Assembly (NCBI GenBank): GCA_030433125.1
Contig: JAUIKZ010000053.1
Location: 1 to 7,198, forward strand
DNA length: 7,198 nucleotides
Source of the DNA: Alphaproteobacteria bacterium
GTDB lineage: Bacteria; Pseudomonadota; Alphaproteobacteria; UBA6184
Direction: 5' to 3'
Positions 6,192-7,198 of this stretch are shown in pieces (within the stretch, counting starts at the first letter, position 1; every line of letters starts with the position of its first letter). Under the pieces are notes generated by a model. The model saw only the letters and a program-made list of their open reading frames with translations, was not told the origin of the DNA and searched no databases. The position numbers and the translations under genes were made by a program.

Positions 6192-6821
6192 ATGTCTTGG
6201 TCCAGCGGTGGCGGTGGTAATAACGCCCATAAAAAAGACCCCATTCCATCTTTTTTGGTTCAGCCAAATAGTGCGCCTAAGCAACCGCAAGGAGAGGCCC
6301 CGCAAAGCGCTTATGCCCCTCAGCCCCATCAACAACCGCCAGCACAGCAGCAAACTCAATATTATTCAGCTACACAGCCCACACCAACAGATGACAATTG
6401 GGGAGAAAAAAAGCGTATGGTCAATATTAAACTTACCCGGGGCTCCTTTTCATTTATTATATTGATGACCTTTATGTGGAGCCTAGGAGTGTTCTTTGCA
6501 GGCTACATGGCACACGCTATGCAAAAGCCTCATACAGCTCAATCGCGGGCGCCAAAAGTTGCGGCATCTACTATAAAAGAGACGACCGAGCCTGCTGCCC
6601 AGCCGCCACAAAAGGAACGGCCACAACAACAGCCCCAGCAACTTCAACCCCGCTCAGTCCGACCAGTGCCTGCGCCACGCCCCATGCAAAGTCAAGCACC
6701 TCGTAGACCCCAACAATATAGCCTACAGCCGCCGCGCCAACGCTTTCGTCGTGCTCCGCAACGGCCCTACAACGACGCCCAAGAGGAATTTTGGGATAAA
6801 CCTGTGGATGTCGTAGATTAA
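6192..6821 (+). CDS. Pro/Gln-rich single-span membrane protein of unknown function
   Basis: I do not recognise this 209-residue protein. It begins MSWSSGGGGNN and continues with a low-complexity Pro/Gln/Ala-rich segment to about residue 70. A basic stretch (KKR at 73-75, K80, R83) comes before one hydrophobic span (about 85-106, FSFIILMTFMWSLGVFFAGYM). Residues 112-195 are again rich in Pro, Gln and Arg, and the tail is acidic (DAQEEFWDKPVDVVD). By the positive-inside rule the N-terminus is cytoplasmic and the Pro/Gln/Arg-rich part lies in the periplasm, the layout of TonB/TolA-like or secretion-scaffold proteins that reach toward the cell wall. The start is well supported by GAGG (6182-6185) six bases upstream. 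The next gene overlaps its stop by one base and encodes a lipoprotein, so both probably work in the same envelope complex. Confidence 0.8.
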   Translation: MSWSSGGGGNNAHKKDPIPSFLVQPNSAPKQPQGEAPQSAYAPQPHQQPPAQQQTQYYSATQPTPTDDNWGEKKRMVNIKLTRGSFSFIILMTFMWSLGVFFAGYMAHAMQKPHTAQSRAPKVAASTIKETTEPAAQPPQKERPQQQPQQLQPRSVRPVPAPRPMQSQAPRRPQQYSLQPPRQRFRRAPQRPYNDAQEEFWDKPVDVVD

Positions 6822-7198
6822 TGAGACGTGCGCTCCTTCTGACCACACTTAGCTTTAGCTTACTCGCCCTCTCGGGGTGTGCCAGCATTAAAGGGTGGTT
6901 TTCCCATTTCCCCGATATGCCCGAATTAAAAGGCACCATGAACAACATTTATATTCGGGAACTAAAAATAACCTCCACCAACGACACCAACGGAGGCTCA
7001 GCTCTAAGGGTAAATTTGATTGTCGTTTCAAACCCGCAACTTATGCTAAAATTAAATAGCATGCCAGCGAATCAGTTTTTTGGGGAAAAAAATAGCTTCC
7101 GCGATAATTACCCGGATGGCTATGAAATTTTAGAATGGGATGTAATTCCTGGTGTGGCCCAAAAACATGACATTGAACTGAAAGAGTCTGGCAGCGCG
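6821..7198 (+). CDS. Lipoprotein, 3' end outside the window; possible TssJ-like secretion lipoprotein
   Basis: 126 codons are visible. The N-terminus MRRALLLTTLSFSLLALSGC is a clear lipoprotein signal: two arginines, a hydrophobic core, and lipobox L17-S18-G19-C20. Ala-Ser after the cysteine favours outer-membrane sorting. The mature part shows alternating hydrophobic strands: IYIRELKITSTNDTN, then SALRVNLIVVS, FFGEKNSFRDNYP, and EILEWDVIPG near the end. The pattern of a strand, D-x-N, a short-gapped hydrophobic strand, a phenylalanine pair and a late PG turn recalls the beta-sandwich TssJ lipoproteins of type VI secretion. The similarity is weak, and the usual VRIYxL motif is replaced by VNLIVV. 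The start overlaps the previous stop as TAATG, which indicates coupled translation. The lipoprotein assignment is firm; the family is not. Confidence 0.78.
   Translation, partial: MRRALLLTTLSFSLLALSGCASIKGWFSHFPDMPELKGTMNNIYIRELKITSTNDTNGGSALRVNLIVVSNPQLMLKLNSMPANQFFGEKNSFRDNYPDGYEILEWDVIPGVAQKHDIELKESGSA

Noticed and set aside
6571..6948. Minus-strand open frame of 125 codons across the two right-edge genes
   Set aside because: It runs antisense through both the Pro/Gln-rich gene and the lipoprotein gene. Its valine/alanine-rich content follows from reading Gln/Pro codons backward.

Overview
The window looks like a piece of an alphaproteobacterial genome, possibly a host-associated lineage such as Holosporales or Rickettsiales. 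The reasons are an alphaproteobacterial-type SdhB, a cysteine-free L31 of the alphaproteobacterial kind, moderately AT-rich DNA with AT-rich intergenic stretches, and tightly overlapping genes. The lineage is my inference from remembered family sequences, not from a search.

Minus strand, in transcription order from about 5940 down to 1: rpmE (L31) has a good sigma70-type promoter and a strong intrinsic terminator. A four-gene polyamine ABC transporter operon follows, potF-potG-potH-potI (binding protein, ATPase, two permeases). Its genes are joined by a 4-base ATGA overlap, a 2-base gap and an 8-base overlap. Next is sdhB, the iron-sulfur subunit of succinate dehydrogenase, standing apart from sdhC/D/A. 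Last is an open frame that runs off the left edge. That frame appears chimeric: its first ~75 residues look like the N-terminus of a sodium:proton antiporter (citrate-transporter superfamily), and from about residue 78 it is the cytochrome oxidase accessory protein CcoG, of gammaproteobacterial flavour. This junction is the oddest thing in the window and may be either a real recombination or a misassembly.

Plus strand, from 6192 to the right edge: a divergent gene pair follows a 308-bp noncoding region. The first gene encodes a Pro/Gln-rich protein with one membrane span. The second, which overlaps it by one base, encodes a lipoprotein cut off by the window edge. Together they look like parts of an envelope-spanning assembly. 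The lipoprotein has a faint pattern resemblance to T6SS TssJ, but I cannot assign a function.

Functionally, the pot genes import putrescine or spermidine-like polyamines, SdhB passes electrons from succinate to quinone in the inner membrane, and L31 is a ribosomal protein. Nothing here is clearly a new system. The chimeric frame and the right-edge envelope pair are the best leads.
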